The translations under genes were made by a program, and so were the position numbers. A model generated the notes under the pieces. That model searched no databases. It saw only the letters and a list, made by a program, of their open reading frames with translations, and was not told the DNA's origin. A stretch of 60,000 nt of DNA from Takakia lepidozioides (Eukaryota > Streptophyta > Takakiopsida > Takakiales > Takakiaceae). This document shows, piece after piece, positions 32,646 to 43,674 of this stretch. Within the stretch, counting starts at the first letter, position 1, and each line of letters starts with the position of its first letter. The stretch spans positions 4,652,001-4,712,000 of the forward strand of contig CM060733.1 of NCBI GenBank assembly GCA_030704615.1, in the 5' to 3' direction.

Positions 32646-35600
32646 TCAAAGAGAAGTTGGCGGAGCTCCACGCGAGGTGTCCCGCTGTAGAAGGGTGTTC
32701 ACTTCTCCATAGCCTAGTGTGGCTTGGTGGATGAATTGGTCTCTCTTACCGTCGCAACACATAATCACAAGGTATATGTAAGATGCTTGCAGGGGACCCA
32801 CTTCCCTGTCATGCCGAGAGCGCCCTCACGCATCGTTACAAAGTCCGGACAAGTGCACGAAGGGAAATTCCCGACGGTAACCTGATATTCTTTGCCATGA
32901 AGAACTGACCCAATTGACAGCACTGTGTAAATCCGTCCATACCCCGGAGAAGGGACTTCAGTGATACGAGACACCCGAGCCTGCAAAATTCTAGCAGATT
33001 CCATCTTGCATTCGTGATCTGCACCCGAAGCGAAACGGCGCACTGTTTTTCCATCTCTTTTTGTTGGGTGGGAGTCGGCACCGGGTGGCGGCATTGCCGG
33101 AGCATGTGGCACATCTGTGCCGACAGTGCATGAGGGCACCACCCGGGACCGTGCAAGACAGAACCCTCCCTCCTCCAGCATGCTTATCTCGGTTGATGAC
33201 AGCGACGTCCCAATTTGCACAGGCCAAATTGCGGGGGGAGGGGGTTTCATTATCACCGAAGGACGAACTGTTCCCTTCACGCATCGTGCCATATCGTCTG
33301 GGCAGAACCAAAATTTGTGGTCCTTTGACTCCCCACTATGATAAGGTCGAAACAACCCTGTGAATGTTGGAGCTGGAGTCCCCCTGGAGCCTTTGCATAT
33401 CTTTGATTTGCATTTCTTGAATGAGGGGGTCCGAATTGCCATGCAAGCCACTCTAGATCCTGGTGGGGTGCGTTCTATATGCCACTCACTATCAATGCAA
33501 TCGGATTCCTGCACCATGGCCACCGCCTCCTCCAATGGGATTCCCGCTGCTGTGCTTGTATATTCTGCACCTGCTCCACTGGAGGAGGACCCACCTGGGA
33601 AGGGGCGGGCACACGACTCAGTCTGCAGTGGAGACACCTTTGGCACAGAGAAATTGACCCTGTCTGGCCGATGGGAATCTCCATCTGACCCTGGAAGAGT
33701 GTTCAATTTCCTTTTGCATGATCCAAATCTTTCCTCGCCTTCCAAATGGGGGATCCTGGATTGTAGAGCGGACCTTTCAGTGCATCTGTTTAGAGCTCTG
33801 GCCATCTTCGACGGGACTCCGGACCTACTCGCAGCCCTTAGCATCAACAAAGTCGTATCAGGGCCCTTGCCTCCACCCCGTCCCATCAGAAATTGTGGTA
33901 CCTGGTTTGTTGTGTAAGTGCACGCACCATGTCATCAGCAGTGGCCACATACAAGTCACGACCTGCTTTGGTAGACTGCTGCATCCAGGCGTTGTGAACA
34001 TTCTCCGCCAAATTACAGGATGGCATGTCGGCCAAGTCCTCCAAGGACATGTCCTGCAGGAGGCATTGCATGGATATGTGAGGAACGAAAACAAATGGTA
34101 GAGGTTCTTCAAGTGACAATCGAAGAACCCCAAATGAACAGGCACGATGCAAAATTTCTGTTTTTGGGATTGAAGAGGCTTACCGTCGTCATGAAAGCTC
34201 CCCACTGTCTGTACCTGAAGTGCCAGAAAACCAACCAGTCCTCCAACTCCTTTACGTGGGTACCTGTTGCAGCACCAGAGGAGAACCACCAAGCCCGGAT
34301 TGCCTGGTAAGTGCTCTCAGCTTCTCCCATTGAGGTGGCATTCTTGTACTTGAGACAGAGCCTTCTGTGCTCCAATTGCAGGTCAGGGCGAATGCAGCGC
34401 TTTGTATGACGTGCCAGAGATTGAGTCCAATGGAAGAGGCATGTGCGCTCCCTATTTTCCATTGGGACCTTAGGATCCCCTGAACCAAACACGCGTCGCA
34501 CTGCATTGAAATTTGCCTGTGCACTATCAGCCATGAAGCCCGCAAAATTTGTGTTTTGTATTCCATTGCGCTGCATGACGGCCAAGAGCGAATTCCACAT
34601 GAGCATTTGGGATTCAGTGTCCTCCGACTGCATATCACAAATTGCTATGAAGAGCACACGCTGGTACACCAGATCATACACATGGCACGCCATGGTTGTC
34701 CAACCCTTCACCCGTTTGCAGTGATCAAACATTAACCAACATTTAGCCAAATCTCCTCCTGGTTGCATACGGCGGACAATGCTCACACCACTGCCTTCGC
34801 CCATTGCGGACATCTTGAACAAATACACCTTGGACGAGCCCTGGTCAGGGAAGACACTGTTTTGAATGAATTCATAGCGACTCCTCCGCTTCAGGTCCAT
34901 AATGTTGTCCCTGAATCCAGCAGTGCCTGTGCCCATTCTGAGTGCATTCACCTGGTTTCGAATATTGGGAGAGCTCAACACGGAGAAATGGTCCATGACT
35001 GCATTAAGCGAATCTACATCCAGCATAAGTTGTGTCGCATCCCCTTCACCCAGTATGTGTTTCTCCAGGAATGCCTTGCTAGCTGTAAGCGCTATAGCAG
35101 AAGGTGTTGCAGAAGGGGCATTGTGGAACTCCTGCTTCAGCAGATTTCTAGCGATGTCCACGCTATCCCTGCAACTTCCTTTGGACACATGATGCTCGTG
35201 TGCACCCATATGAATGCAGGCACGAGTCATTGTCGCATCGGTGTGCCACCTGATACATACGAGCGTGGCACACAGAAACACAGGACGGGGAAAGTTTGCA
35301 GAACTTGCACACGAAAGTATTGGTCCTGGGAGGGGCAACCCCTGGGGTGAAAGGATTCAGGGGCACACCTTCCCACTCACTTTCGTTTGGTTGAGCGTTG
35401 TTTCTCAAGCGAGGGCAAGAAATATTCTGGCACTTACAATGCCCAACGCAGACCGACCTCCGAAATTTCAAGCCAATGTCGTTATGGATGTTCGACGTTT
35501 TTGTCCTGCACCAAGGATGTCCGTCATGTTTCTTGTCCATGCCCTGTAAAAGCCCAGCCAGTCCAGTGGAAGAGGTGGGAGGGTTGAGCTCAAATAGGAT

Positions 35601-36005
35601 GTCCCCATCAAACTGTGCTGGCACGTATTGAACCCGTTGCATAGGAAGGGACTCCCAATCAACAAAACGCAGCTCGCTCTTGCACCCAGGCACACCTGCG
35701 AAGGCTTTCAATTTTGGAATGACACTCGTTATCTCTTGCAATTCGTCATCATCCAATGACGGAGTCTGCACTGGCGGAGGAATCTCAGAAACATCCTCCG
35801 AGGACGAGTCTGAAAGAGTCACGAAGGTAGTGGATGTGCTCACCTCTTGTTTCACAGGAACTGTGCCCTTCTGTTGCACGACCGATGCTGCAGTGCCAGG
35901 GGTAACGACCGATCCTGCTGATTGTCTTCTCTCTTTTCCAAGGACACGGTATGTGCCTGGAATGACTCTCCGTTTCCTTCCACACACACTGTTTGAGCTG
36001 TACAT
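32646..36005 (-). pseudogene. Transposase with GCM/WRKY-like, RNase H-like and SWIM regions
   Basis: The start ATG at 36,005 (MYSSNSVCGRKRR) lies inside the palindrome array. An acidic N-terminal region is followed by a zinc region (HPWCRTKTSNIHND, CVGHCKCQNISC, CKFCKLSPSC; about 35,530-35,230) that recalls GCM/WRKY-type DNA-binding fingers of transposons. Next comes HEHHVSKGSCRDSVDIA and an RNase H-like core with FMADSAQANFNAVRRVF and a CLFHW motif, then NLAENVHNAWMQQS. Last is a SWIM finger (CTCPDF, then CKHL, near 32,860-32,790). Frames change near 35,220, 34,110, 33,890 and 32,790, so this copy is inactive or the sequence carries indels. The protein would cut and rejoin the element ends. 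Confidence 0.7.
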
Positions 36006-36078
36006 GTCACTGCTTTTTTGGTGTTAAATTCGGACTTCTAGGGCAGGTTTATGATGATGAAATAACCATTCCGTGGCA

Positions 36079-37436
36079 GCTCAAACAGTGTGCGCCAACG
36101 CACACTGTTTGAGGTGAACATGTAAGTGTTTTTTTCGATTGAAATTCGGCATTTAGGGCACATTTCTGAGGATGAAATAACCATTCAGTGGCAGCTCAAA
36201 CAGTGTGCGTTGGCGCACACTGTTTGAGCTGTACATGTCACTGCTTTTTTGGTGTTAAATTCGGACTTCCAGGGCAGGTTTATGATGATGAAATAACCAT
36301 TTAGTGGCAGCTCAAACAGTGTGCGTTGGCGCACACTGTTTGAGTTGAACATGTAAGTGTTTTTTCCGATTGAAATTCGGCATTTAGGGCACGTTTCTGA
36401 GGATGAAATAACCATTCAGTGGCAGCTCAAACAGTGTGCGCCAACGCACACTGTTTGAGATGAACATGTAAGTGTTTTTTCCGATTGAAATTCGGCATTT
36501 AGGGCACGTTTCTGAGGATGAAATAACCATTCAGTGGCAGCTCAAACAGTGTGCGCCAACGCACACTGTTTGAGCTGTACATGTCACTGCTTTTTTGGTG
36601 TTAAATTCGGACTTCCAGGGCAGGTTTATGATGATGAAATAACCATTCAGTGGCAGCTCAAACAGTGTGCGTTGGCGCACACTGTTTGAGCTGAACATGT
36701 AAGTGTTTTTTCCGATTGAAATTCGGCATTTAGGGCACGTTTCTGAGGATGAAATAACCATTCGGTGGCAGCTCAAACAGTGTGCGCCAACGCACACTGT
36801 TTGAGGTGAACATGTAAGTGTTTTTTCCGATTGAAATTCGGCATTTAGGGCACGTTTCTGAGGATGAAATAACCATTCAGTGGCAGCTCAAACAGTGTGC
36901 GCCAACGCACACTGTTTGAGGTGAACATGTAAGTGTTTTTTCCGATTGAAATTCGGACTTCCAGGGCAGGTTTATGATGATGAAATAACCATTCAGTGGC
37001 AGCTCAAACAGTGTGCGTTGGCGCACACTGTTTGAGCTGAACATGTAAGTGTTTTTTCCGATTGAAATTCGGCATTTAGGGCACGTTTCTGAGGATGAAG
37101 TAATCCCTCACTGGCAGTTCAAACAGTGTGCGTCAACGCACACTGTTTGAGCTGTACATGTCACACTGTTCGAACTCACCTTTTCACTTTTTTCATCCAA
37201 AATCGGCCGCATATCTTGGAGTTTACAATGAACACTTACCTGGCACAAGTAGATGTTCAATGATCATTTACATGGCAAGTGAAACAGTGTGCGTCAACGC
37301 ACACTGTTTGAGCCCACTTTTACATTGTCTATTTCTGTGTAATTCGGCAACATAGGACATGTCTGTGAGGGTCAATGTACACTTACCTAGCAGCTTAAAA
37401 TACTGTGCGTCAACGCACACTCTTTGAGCCCACTTT
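36079..37436. repeat. Tandem array of twelve 36-bp palindromes, about 115-bp period
   Basis: Each unit holds CTCAAACAGTGTGCG and its complement CGCACACTGTTTGAG around a 4-bp centre, at about 36,079, 36,195, 36,310, 36,424, 36,538, 36,655, 36,771, 36,886, 37,003, 37,116, 37,284 and 37,394. The intervening 80 bp comes in two types, one with TTTTTTGGTGTTAAATTCGG and one with TTTTTTCCGATTGAAATTCG. The last two units are more diverged and spaced more widely. The array lies between the divergent transposase and methyltransferase genes, so it probably contains both promoters. The palindromes could be protein-binding sites or cruciforms. Confidence 0.95.
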
Positions 37437-37503
37437 TTCATGCCTAAGCCGACGTTTCATGCCTCTCTAATATCAAGTTGAATGAACAACCCTGCAGGAG
37501 AAG

Positions 37504-40500
37504 ATGCAAAGTGTGGCAGATGAGGTCCCTTCGGGTCAGGAGAAGGAGATAATTGTTGATGTGGACGATGAGTTCTATGAAAGCAAAGCCGCTGAGATGC
37601 TGGGGGGTCAGAAGGTAAACTCTCAGCTTGTGGTGCAAAGTATGCTTGCCCCGGGTGGGAGGTTGAAGATTCCCCTGTGTAGGTTGGTTTCCATGCCCGT
37701 CGTTCGTACACCCCTCGTCAAGGACATTCTCAAGCTGGAGGCCGAGTTTGTGCATGGGTATTTGGATGGATCCGCAGTCTTTTACGTTTCTACTAGGGAT
37801 TCCAAAGGTAATGAGCTCCTCGTGGATCAGTCAATCGTGGACTCCTGGGACCCCATTTGGAGACAGCTGAACGAATCCTTCGAACTTCTTCTCTCCAGGA
37901 AACCTTCCACCCAGGCATTCTCGGGAAAGATGTTTCACGTTTGGGATGGGAACCACCGCTTGCTTGCATGGATGGCTGTCATTGGGAGGCTGCACTCACA
38001 GGAGGAAGAGTGGCATTACTCTGTTCGATCGATGGTGCTGGATTGTGACGGGAACATGATGGGTCTTCTGACGGCAATGAATGATGTGAACAGGTTGGTT
38101 TCTCATTCTACATGTTCCACTTGTGGTTCCGTTCTTCTTTGATTGAAGACCTTGAATTTCATTCTGACTTACAGATATCATTCTGCAGAGGAACGGAGAC
38201 ATCGCATGTCAAAACGAGTTTGGTTCACACACTGTATAGGATACAAAGGATAGGGCAGATGCCCTTGACCAACTTCAAGACCATCCTTTCAGCAGAGATG
38301 TACAAGAAGTGCGAAAGCTCCAAGACATCGGAAACGTGGTACTCGTTGACCCGTGAGGCTTTCATGGAGTACATGTACACGGTGAGATACATCTTCCTTC
38401 ATCTGGTCTTCCATATTCCACATGTTTGTTTCTGTTTGTTTCCCTTGACCTTGTGCTGATGCAACTCTCTTGCATTCCCTTGCAGCAAGACATTGCAGAT
38501 GCAGGGGAGCGTGGCAAACTGGAATACTACAGCTCTACCCCTGAGGAGAGAAGGACAACAAAGGGGGTTGAGAGTTGCATCCAGAAAGAGATGACCGCTA
38601 CAAGAAGGACTATAATGAGTGCTTTCGTGAAGCAGTTGAGAATTGCCGACCCATCATTCGGACCGCAGTTTCTCCTGGAGATAAAAAACCATTATAACAA
38701 GCCAGGCAAGCCAGAAATGGCCCAGGAGAAGTTGCACATGCTGTCTACCGCCGTTGTGTCTCTAGAACAAAAGGTGAAGTGGCTGCAGATATGGAACTCC
38801 GATCCCACAGTTAGGGATACCCACATGTTCCCAAGGCCGGAGAAAGAGAAGAAGACCCAGCGTGTCATTCCTGTCAGTGACAATGTGCTGGACACCTGGC
38901 TTCACAAGACTACTTACTGGAGCTAGGTGTGATGTCCTTCCCTGTGTCACTGTCTTTTCTCTTTTCCTGTCCTTATCTTTCTATTGCCTCTTACATTCGC
39001 TGTGATTGCTTTTGGTTTCATTCTTGCATTTGTATTGTTTTGCAGTTGGAAGAAAGGGCCAGATCGGTTCTGCATACTCAACTGGCTGACTATGGCATCA
39101 GTATGATAGCACCGAAGGTGTCCTTCGAAGCATACATGAGGAAATGGAGAGCCACAGTGTGGCACTCTTGTTTCTTTAGAGAGTTCAGCAAGGAGGGTGG
39201 CATCAGTCGAACAAATGAGCTGGACCAGCAAGAAAAAGGAGAGGAAGCCTGGAAACGATGCCTTTACAGGTGCACACTCTTACACTACTTATTTGTGCTG
39301 TGGTTGCAATGTGTTGTGTGGCATACTGTTTAAGGGGGTCTTCCTGGTGTGATGGAAAAGTTGCCACACAATATTTCCATTGTAAAATGAGGCTGTCTCT
39401 GTTGCTGCAGGTACATAAAGTTTGTTCTCCTGGAAGAGAATTGCCTGGACAAACATCCAGATTTTGTGGACCTGTGGCTTGTCCCTGCTGGCAACCAGAC
39501 CATGTTCACTACTGGGATCTTGCATGACTGGGGCCCAGACCATCTTTCTTCTTGTGGTTGGTATTTGGATTGCCCTCCTTCTGAGACCCCAGCTCCAGAG
39601 GTGTCTTTGAGGAGAGAGAATGACCGTATTGCAGCCACTGCCGCAGCAGCCAACCTCGACATTCATGAACGAAATTTGAGGACTCTTGCAGAGAAGGAGC
39701 CTCCCGCTCACGATACCCCAGGTAGAGGAAGAAAGGCAAAGGGAAAAGATGTTGCTGGTGTTGTGGGGAAGGGAAGGGGTAGAGGGAAGGTGGCACAAAG
39801 GCAGGGAAGTGTTGCAGATATTGGCCCTGTGGAGCATGTCCAGCAGACTCCACCGCATGGTAGGGGATCCGGGAGAAAAAACAAGGGGGTGGTTGATCCC
39901 AAGGACCCGTACCATGCAGTGGAACATCCCACGAGGGTCATTCGCCCAACCAGGTTGGAGATGACCAACGTCGAGTTCCTTGCCATGATGGAGTCGAAGA
40001 AATCTGATTACAAGGGCGAGCCATCACCAGTGTGGGACAGGATTGTGCAGTTCCTCAGCACGGTGCGTGTTCTCTTTGGGTTCTGTGGCTTCTGTTGTTT
40101 CTGTCTGCTGTGGGCATGGATCGTTTCTAAACTTGTGAGAATTCCATTGTATTTTTGTTTGCAGGCTAAAATGACCAAATCCTGGGTGAACGGGAAGGAG
40201 AAGCCATATGCAGCCGAACTCATCATCTTGGACATCCCTGATGGGTTGGCAGTCCCGGATATCCCTCCATCGGGTGCTTGTCCGGGTTGGAATGCTTTTG
40301 ATGAGCGCTACTGGCGGTGGATTTTCTCCTTTTGCAACTTCTTCCTGTCCGATGCAGGTGTTTTGGTGCTCATCCAGTCCATCGACGGTCGGTGTCGCCG
40401 TGCACTTTCCAGCTATTTGAAAGCCTCGGGCATGAGAGTCGTGAAGACATGGAATTGTGTGAACAGCATGTACCTTATGAAGGGGGATCGCCCGGGAGAG

Positions 40501-41601
40501 ATGGTGAGTTTGCCTTCTTCTTCCTCTTCTTGGTTGTTCTCCGATGGGGTTGTATAGGTCGCTCGAACTCATATGTAGGGGCCCGATTTTTTTTTGCTTC
40601 TTAGTTCCTTGTGGATGTTATGTTCGCAGACCCGTCTGTTTGAAGCTGTTTGTCTCGTCCGGGTGCATCCACAAACGACTCCGGCCGGCATTACCGAGTT
40701 TGCCATCACTCATGGGACCAAGTTCATAGATGACAGGACAGATCCCCCCACGGATGACATGCATCACAACTACGTCGACAGCAACGTGTGCTTGCGAAGG
40801 GGGAATGGGGTTCCTTGGAGAGGGGCGAGGGAGAGGAGTCCGGCTTTCATTCAAACGATTGTGGAGTGCTGCACCTACACAGACGCCAGATTTGTCGATG
40901 GGCACAGGTTCGTCTCTTCAACATTCACATTTCATGAGGTTTGATTGAGCTTGCACTTTCAGCACTTCCCACCGTTCCGAATGTGTCTTCAATGTCTTCT
41001 TCATTCATTCTATTCCACTGCAGGTGCTTCTTACCACGCTTGCAAGGCCAGTGCGCGACATGTCTTTGGGATTGAAGGGGATGCTGAGATTTACAAGAAC
41101 CTCCTGATGGGTTTGGGTGGACACACTTCTCAAGTCCTTCCGAAGCCCCGTCCCGTTGATACTGATACAGAGGAGACTTCTGACAAGGAGCTGGACTCCG
41201 ACTTTGCCTGTGAGTAAGTTCAACCTGTGCATGCTTTCATTGTTGTTTCAATATCGAGAGTCGCTGTTCTTCAGGCAAAGTGCACATGGGAGACATCCTC
41301 TTTGTTGGACTTGTGCATTGCATCATTGTGTTAAAAATGGGGTTTTGTGGACATGTGCAGGAGTCCGCGTGCTTCCACTTGCCCTCCAGGGCTATCACAC
41401 CTATTTGGACTTGTTTGCAGTCCTCCTCGGTCTTGCGTGCTACCTGTCTATGCGGAGGCACTCGCAGCAAGCATGTCCGTTCATGGCACTCCGAGTCCAC
41501 CTTACGACGGCCTTCGTAGAACACGTGGTGTTGGGGCCATAATCTTTGTAGATGACATAGCACAGGAGGTGGACACTGATTGTGATGACTGCGACACTTG
41601 A
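37504..41601 (+). CDS. ParB-like plus beta-class DNA methyltransferase-like protein (transposon-borne)
   Basis: Nine exons fit GT-AG introns: 37,504-38,093, 38,189-38,381, 38,486-38,926 (or a donor at 38,872), 39,046-39,269, 39,411-40,062, 40,165-40,503, 40,630-40,907, 41,024-41,213 and 41,361-41,601. The N-terminus has the ParB/sulfiredoxin-type core IPLCRLVSMPVVRT and VWDGNHRLLAWM. Exon 5 has basic GRGRKAKGK and GKGRGRGK segments like AT-hooks. The C-terminus has a beta-class motif order. The motif IV-like AAELIILDIPDGLAV, then WNAFDERYWRWIF and DAGVLVLIQS, is followed by RSPAFIQTIVECC, ARFVDGH and GASYHACKASARHVFGIEGD (motifs X and I). DIPD differs from the usual DPPY or SPPY. A TAG ends the longer exon 3, and the join of exons 7 and 8 is out of phase by one base, so this copy may be dead. 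The role may be modification of transposon DNA. Confidence 0.6.
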
Positions 41602-42030
41602 TATGAAGTTTTCTTTTGGTTTAATTCTGGGCCAAATTTGAAATGGGATGGTTGTGTGTCCTTGTTGTCCTGTTTGCAATGTGTGCGTGGAATTCACATT
41701 CATGGTTACAAACTATTGTTGGAGATGGGGGTTGCATGGACTGCCTGGATTGTTTCTTCAATCTATTTGATGTTTTGTGGACCTCACAGACTGGAGTACA
41801 TTGCGAAAACAAACAAACCACTTTGGTTCGTGTAGAGCATTCTCGCATCATTTGCTAGTTGGTCCCCAAACTATTCATGCTAGAAGAATGGTTGGTGAAT
41901 CCATCACGGTGAAGTCCACCTCATCAAAAACTATTCAGACATTCTCAATTCTACCCACATCAACCCGCGGAAATAGGTGACACCACTCGGAAATAGGTGA
42001 CATCCGCGGAAATAGGCACTGTTTGCATGC
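41602..42030. other. 3' flank of methyltransferase gene and subterminal repeats
   Basis: After the stop at 41,601 no coding sequence is supported. Near 41,970-42,018 three copies of GGAAATAGG, two of them followed by TGACA, lie next to the right end of the transposon. Confidence 0.5.
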
Positions 42031-42113
42031 TGACGTGGCGTGAGCCTGTGCTGGGCTCACGCTTTCCTGGGCTCACAGGCTCACGCCTCCGGGCTCACGG
42101 AATAGCACCCCCC
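42031..42113 (-). repeat. Right terminal inverted repeat, GTGAGC-rich
   Basis: It contains repeated GGCTCACG / CGTGAGCC units and ends GCACCCCCC at 42,113, pairing imperfectly with the left end. It is flanked by GGAATTT at 42,114-42,120. Confidence 0.65.
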
Positions 42114-42120
42114 GGAATTT
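42114..42120. repeat. Target-site duplication, right copy (GGAATTT)
   Basis: Identical to 32,218-32,224. Both flank the transposon directly. Confidence 0.75.
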
Positions 42121-43607
42121 GGTTGAAGGGCATAATCATAGCCCGATTGTACTCCAGTGCACCAGGAGTCCTAGGTGGGTGAAAAGCAGCATCCTCCCAA
42201 ACCTCAGCCTGTGGCATTGCCACGGTATCAACAGTGTCAGCCACTTGCACAGCCACCGGCTGTGGGGGCTGTGATATTGCCTCCACTGTCCCTCCTATTA
42301 CTGGCATTTCTTGTACCTCTTGTGATAAAGACTGAAAAACCAGGGTCCTGGCATGCAAATAAGTAGCCACCAACTGCTCCTCAGGAACAAAGACTCGTTT
42401 GTCAATGTTGGAACTCAAGTCATCTACTTGAGTCTGCAGCCCTTCCACATCTACATCCTGTAACTCTGTTATCCTACTATAGACATTGTCTATAATAGTT
42501 GTGGCAATGTTCTGCACCTACAACCTGAGATCATTCATCTCCCCCTGAGTGAGCTTTCGTGATGCCTTCCCTTCCACCGGCCCTTGTGTTAACCATACTT
42601 GCATAAAATGATTATCCACCAAGTCTTGTGTAGCACCCCGAAGAGCCTGTTCCTCCTTAAGTCTGTACACATCTAACTGCTGCTGTAAGGCCTTTCATGC
42701 GCTTTGCATGAGGTTCAACCAGGCCCGCATAGGCAGCAGCCAGATTATTGGCTTCCTTCCAAGCCTTGTTAGCCACAGAGAGTTCATTCTTGTGGCCCGT
42801 GAGTGATTGCTGCAATTGTAGGATGAACCTTTCTTTCTCAGCCTCAACCTGACTGTACTGTTGGAAAGTATCTTCATTGCGACGGAGAGTAGCCTTCAGA
42901 TCAGCAATAAGTTTCCCCTGCTCTATTGTCTCAGCCTCTGCCATCATACATCTCTCTGCTTGTCTGTTAACTTCTAATGCAGTTTGCTCCAGAGTAGTTG
43001 TTAGTGTAGCACATTGTATGGTCATTCTCTGATGAACTGTCTCCAACTCTGTATGAAGCACCTTCACTTCCTGCAATTTGCCCTCATGCTTCACCTGCAA
43101 TTGGTATAGCTGCTGCTTATGCGCTTTATGCAACTTCCCCTACTCCAGACCCGCTTCAATCAGATTCCCCTTTGTTAGCTGCAGGGTAGCCTTGGTGTCC
43201 TCCAATTCTTTCTGCAACTTAAGGTTGGCCTCCACATCCACCTTGTTTGCACACTCAATGACAATTCTAGCCTCAAACTCCTGCTTGAGTTCCTCTCTCA
43301 AAGCTGCCAATTGTGTAGATGGAACATGAGACTTCACATATGTGCCCAACAAATTGAGTGTTCTGCTTATGAAACTCATAAGCATGGCCTGCTGTGGGTC
43401 TTCATGGGAACCCTGTTGGTGGTCACCCTGATTCTCCACAGTGTGATGTTTCACCAACCATTCAGGCCATGTTCCCACAAGATCTTCGTCCTGAACGACC
43501 TCATTCTCCACAGGTGCTGCAGTGCCCCTACCTTCTATCTCTGAAACCTCCTCCACAGGTTTAGGCATCACATGTACAGCAGGAATTTCCTCGGTCAAAC
43601 TCTGCAT
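42121..43607 (-). pseudogene. 5' part of a coiled-coil ORF of unknown function
   Basis: The ORF starts at an ATG near 43,607 (MQSLTEEIPAVHVMPKPVEE). It has a Glu-rich lead, a PEWLVKHHTVENQ segment, then heptad-rich coiled coils (LREELKQEFEAR, LKLQKELEDTKATLQL, KLIADLKATLRRNED), a further helix with ITELQDVDVEGLQTQVDDL, and a Pro/Val-rich end cut by the DNA transposon at 42,120. In-frame stops occur near 43,140 and 42,520, and the frame changes near 42,680. Its continuation is at 31,233-32,217. There is no match to gag, pol or a host family that I recognise. It may be an extra ORF of a large retrotransposon derivative. Confidence 0.5.
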
Positions 43608-43674
43608 CTTTCATTAGGCCGCGAATCATGAGACGAGTTATCACCCGACACCCGTTTTTTTAATTTATTTTTTA

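Larger units (their letters stand above)
32225..42113. mobile_element. 9.9-kb DNA transposon with transposase and ParB-methyltransferase gene
   Basis: The ends were set by the GGAATTT duplications and by inverted termini. The left end reads GGGAGCGTAGCTACGGCG then TGAGCCC; the right end, read inward, reads GGGGGGTGCTATTCCG then TGAGCCC. Both ends then carry repeated CGTGAGCC / GGCTCACG units, likely transposase sites. Inside, from left to right, lie a minus-strand transposase, an array of twelve palindromes, and a plus-strand intron-containing methyltransferase-like gene. Short GGAAATAGGTGACA repeats lie at 41,970-42,018 near the right end. The element interrupts an older coiled-coil ORF. Transposase features point to a MULE-like or related superfamily; the 7- or 8-bp duplication is shorter than the 9 bp usual for MULEs. 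Confidence 0.75.

Noticed and set aside
33061-35350. Plus-strand ORFs of 100-195 codons opposite the transposase
   Set aside because: The minus strand shows zinc, RNase H-like and SWIM motifs in order; the plus ORFs have none.
36185-36797. Small ORFs repeating across the palindrome array
   Set aside because: They are repeat translations on the minus strand with identical peptides in each unit.
36079-37436. Regular repeat array that could be mistaken for CRISPR
   Set aside because: The segments between palindromes are conserved and not unique spacers, the unit is palindromic and 115 bp long, and the genome is eukaryotic.
37504-41601. Bacterial or phage contamination as source of the ParB-methyltransferase gene
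   Set aside because: The gene has eight GT-AG introns and sits inside an element nested in eukaryotic DNA.
32225-42113. Firm assignment of the DNA transposon to Zisupton/KDZ because of an 8-bp duplication and SWIM finger
   Set aside because: The duplication is perfect for only 7 bp and the zinc region looks closer to GCM/WRKY-type MULE relatives. Left open.
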